Shown here: positions 62,619 to 64,000 of the stretch, one piece after another
Layout: every line of letters starts with the position of its first letter
Position numbering within the stretch: position 1 is the first letter of the stretch
Source of the DNA: Cytobacillus depressus
GTDB taxonomy: Bacteria; Bacillota; Bacilli; Bacillales; Cytobacillaceae
Assembly (NCBI RefSeq): GCF_008923245.1
Contig: NZ_WBOS01000003.1
Coordinates: forward strand, 62,001 to 126,000
Reading direction: 5' to 3'
Length of the DNA: 64,000 nt
The notes under the pieces: model-generated
Databases searched by the model: none
Seen by the model: only the letters and a program-made list of their open reading frames with translations
What the model was told of the DNA's origin: nothing
Translations under genes and position numbers: made by a program

Positions 62619-63054
62619 ATGAAATATGGATATGCGAGAGTGTCGACAGTTGGACAAGATTTAGAAGGGCAACTTCAAACATTAAAAAATGAAGGCTGCG
62701 ACAAAATTTATTCCGAAAAATTTACTGAAACAAAAAGGAACGTGTAGAATTTCAAAAATTGCTTTCTATCTTAAGAGAAGGTGATACATTAGTAGTTACC
62801 AGCTAGATCGTTTCGCGCGTTCAACGGTGGATGGGATCCAAACTGTAAAAGCTCTATTTGAAAAAGGTATTAAAGTCCATGTTTGAATATGGGATTGGTT
62901 GAAGATACACCCTCAGGAAGGCAAGGTTATTGCAAACCAGCGTGATGACTTCCGAGAAGGCAGACCGAATAAATACAACAAGAAACAGATTGAACACGCT
63001 CTGCAGCTCCTAGAAAGCAACTCATATACGCAAGTCGAAGTGTCACTTTTGGAG
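62619..63054 (+). pseudogene. Serine recombinase (resolvase/invertase) pseudogene
   Basis: MKYGYARVSTVGQDLEGQLQ with the catalytic Ser is followed by a stop, then EFQKLLSILREGDTLVV, LDRFARSTVDGIQTV, and later VIANQRDDFREGRPNKYNKK and a C-terminal HTH start in shifted frames. At least three frameshifts. GGGGGGG lies before the ATG. Confidence 0.85.
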
Positions 63055-63733
63055 TTATTTTGCACCAATTTTAAGTGCTATTTTGCACTATAAATAAATA
63101 TAAAAAGTCCAATTTCTCAACATTAAAATTAGAGCAGCTACCCTGTCACTAGGCCACTTTAAGGAGAAGTCGAAAGACCGTTTATAAGATTGAGGCAAAG
63201 AATAGCGAACTAAAGTACAGACACAGGTAGAATGTGGCTACATCCTTGGGTCTAAATACAAGTTGGTCGTCATCTACACGGGGAACTGTTTCTGTAAGAG
63301 GGGTATGGTAATTGATTCGAAAAAAGGGATCTTCAATCTAAGATTCTTTTTCATGTGCCGATAACCTCTGATTATGTTGAGTGAAAAATTAGAAGTTTTT
63401 TAAACATCTAATTCTAAAAAGTTCTACAATAAACACAAGTTAAAATAAATTAATCGGTATTCAACAATCGGGCGCTTTTCTGTAATAAGGAAAGCGTCTT
63501 TCTTCATGAAAAGGGCCATTTAATGGAGTAAGCTATTTTGAATTAAAGAAGTTAGATAGTGGAACAAAAAGATATTTATCTAAAAATTCAGTTCGTTTTT
63601 ATTTTCCTATGGTAAAATATGTAATACGTTGAACTAGGGGAGTGGTTGGGTGAAAACTTAACAATTATTTTTTTGTTAATCTTTATCGGGGTTTCATGAA
63701 AATATTAAATTGTAATGGGTGGAGGGATTTTCA
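63055..63733. other. Intergenic region with a dispersed repeat
   Basis: About 680 bases. A full copy of the 'GGGCGC...GGGCC' repeat lies at 63460-63535, nearly identical to 57313-57382. No gene recognised. Confidence 0.6.
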
Positions 63734-64000
63734 ATGGATTTGTATTATGAAGTTAATGGTAATGGTCATCCTGTGGTTCTCCTCACTGGTGGTGCTGATG
63801 TACGGAACTGGACATTTTTCGCATCTCTTTTAGCGAAACACTACAAGGTCGTTGCTTTTGACTTACGTGGGACAGGGAAATCACCGTCCCCATTAGAAGA
63901 TGTCAACCATGTTGAAGATTTGCTGTCGCTGCTTGATCATCTAGAAATAAATCAGGCGACACTTATCGGTCACTCAATGGGTGGCCAAATTGCCACCGAA
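63734..64000 (+). CDS. Alpha/beta hydrolase (3' end outside window)
   Basis: The first 89 residues are present. LLTGGADVRNWTFFASLLAK and VVAFDLRGTGKSPSP are typical of the fold, and the nucleophile elbow GHSMGGQIAT (about 80-89) is in place with Ser82. Substrate unknown. GGAGGG lies 7 bases before the ATG. Confidence 0.88.
   Translation, partial: MDLYYEVNGNGHPVVLLTGGADVRNWTFFASLLAKHYKVVAFDLRGTGKSPSPLEDVNHVEDLLSLLDHLEINQATLIGHSMGGQIATE

Overview
The window is a stretch of a low-G+C Gram-positive chromosome from the family Bacillaceae; the genus cannot be fixed from sequence alone. The backbone is the one known from Bacillus subtilis between mbl and the ywq capsule genes: flhO (cut by the window edge), flhP, an EpuA-type small membrane protein, fabZ, ywpF, the competence single-strand binding protein ssbB, then ywqA-ywqB and later ywqC-ywqD-ywqE. 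Strong AGGAGG ribosome sites, GTG/TTG starts and rho-independent terminators fit this assignment.

Region by region. 0-5.3 kb: flagellar rod/hook genes, fatty-acid and competence genes, interspersed with two copies of a ~160 bp MITE-like element. 5.3-6.7 kb: a branched structured element and a nine-unit 51-52 bp palindromic tandem array. 6.7-11.2 kb: ywqA (SNF2 helicase) and ywqB (SWIM zinc finger), translationally overlapped. 11.2-24.2 kb separates ywqAB from ywqCDE (adjacent in B. subtilis) and holds a CarD-like regulator, a LysM-3D cell-wall protein, a chemoreceptor, DUF2922 and DUF1659 proteins, a quorum-sensing-like cassette, a decayed protease and a 1583-residue S8 protease with SLH anchors. 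24.2-40 kb: an exopolysaccharide locus (ywqCDE kinase/phosphatase module, an EAR antitermination RNA with its own terminator, EpsC/N/L/M-like bacillosamine-type sugar genes, a CapK-like ligase, flippase, polymerase, two glycosyltransferases, galE), with two decayed genes in its gaps.

41-52.5 kb: accessory DNA with two ComK relatives (one a fragment), a prophage lysis remnant (tail-holin fusion plus frameshifted amidase), an FRG-domain protein, a sigma-54-controlled MFS transporter and agmatinase-family hydrolase with visible -24/-12 promoters and enhancer-like palindromes, an orphan sigma factor and an HTH protein. 52.5-64 kb: small membrane proteins, TraX, DinB, a Tat operon (tatC, tatA and a Tat-signal phosphoesterase) flanked by two related integrase 3' ends and att-like repeats, a dead serine recombinase, and the start of an alpha/beta hydrolase.

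The most interesting unit is at 16479-17948: an RRNPP/PlcR-type regulator followed 48 bases later by a Sec-exported precursor that carries ten identical copies of AWYPSQHSVGG on a 15-residue period. The copies differ in DNA almost only at synonymous positions. This looks like a multi-copy pheromone precursor with its cognate receptor, next to a large extracellular protease gene that is a natural candidate target.
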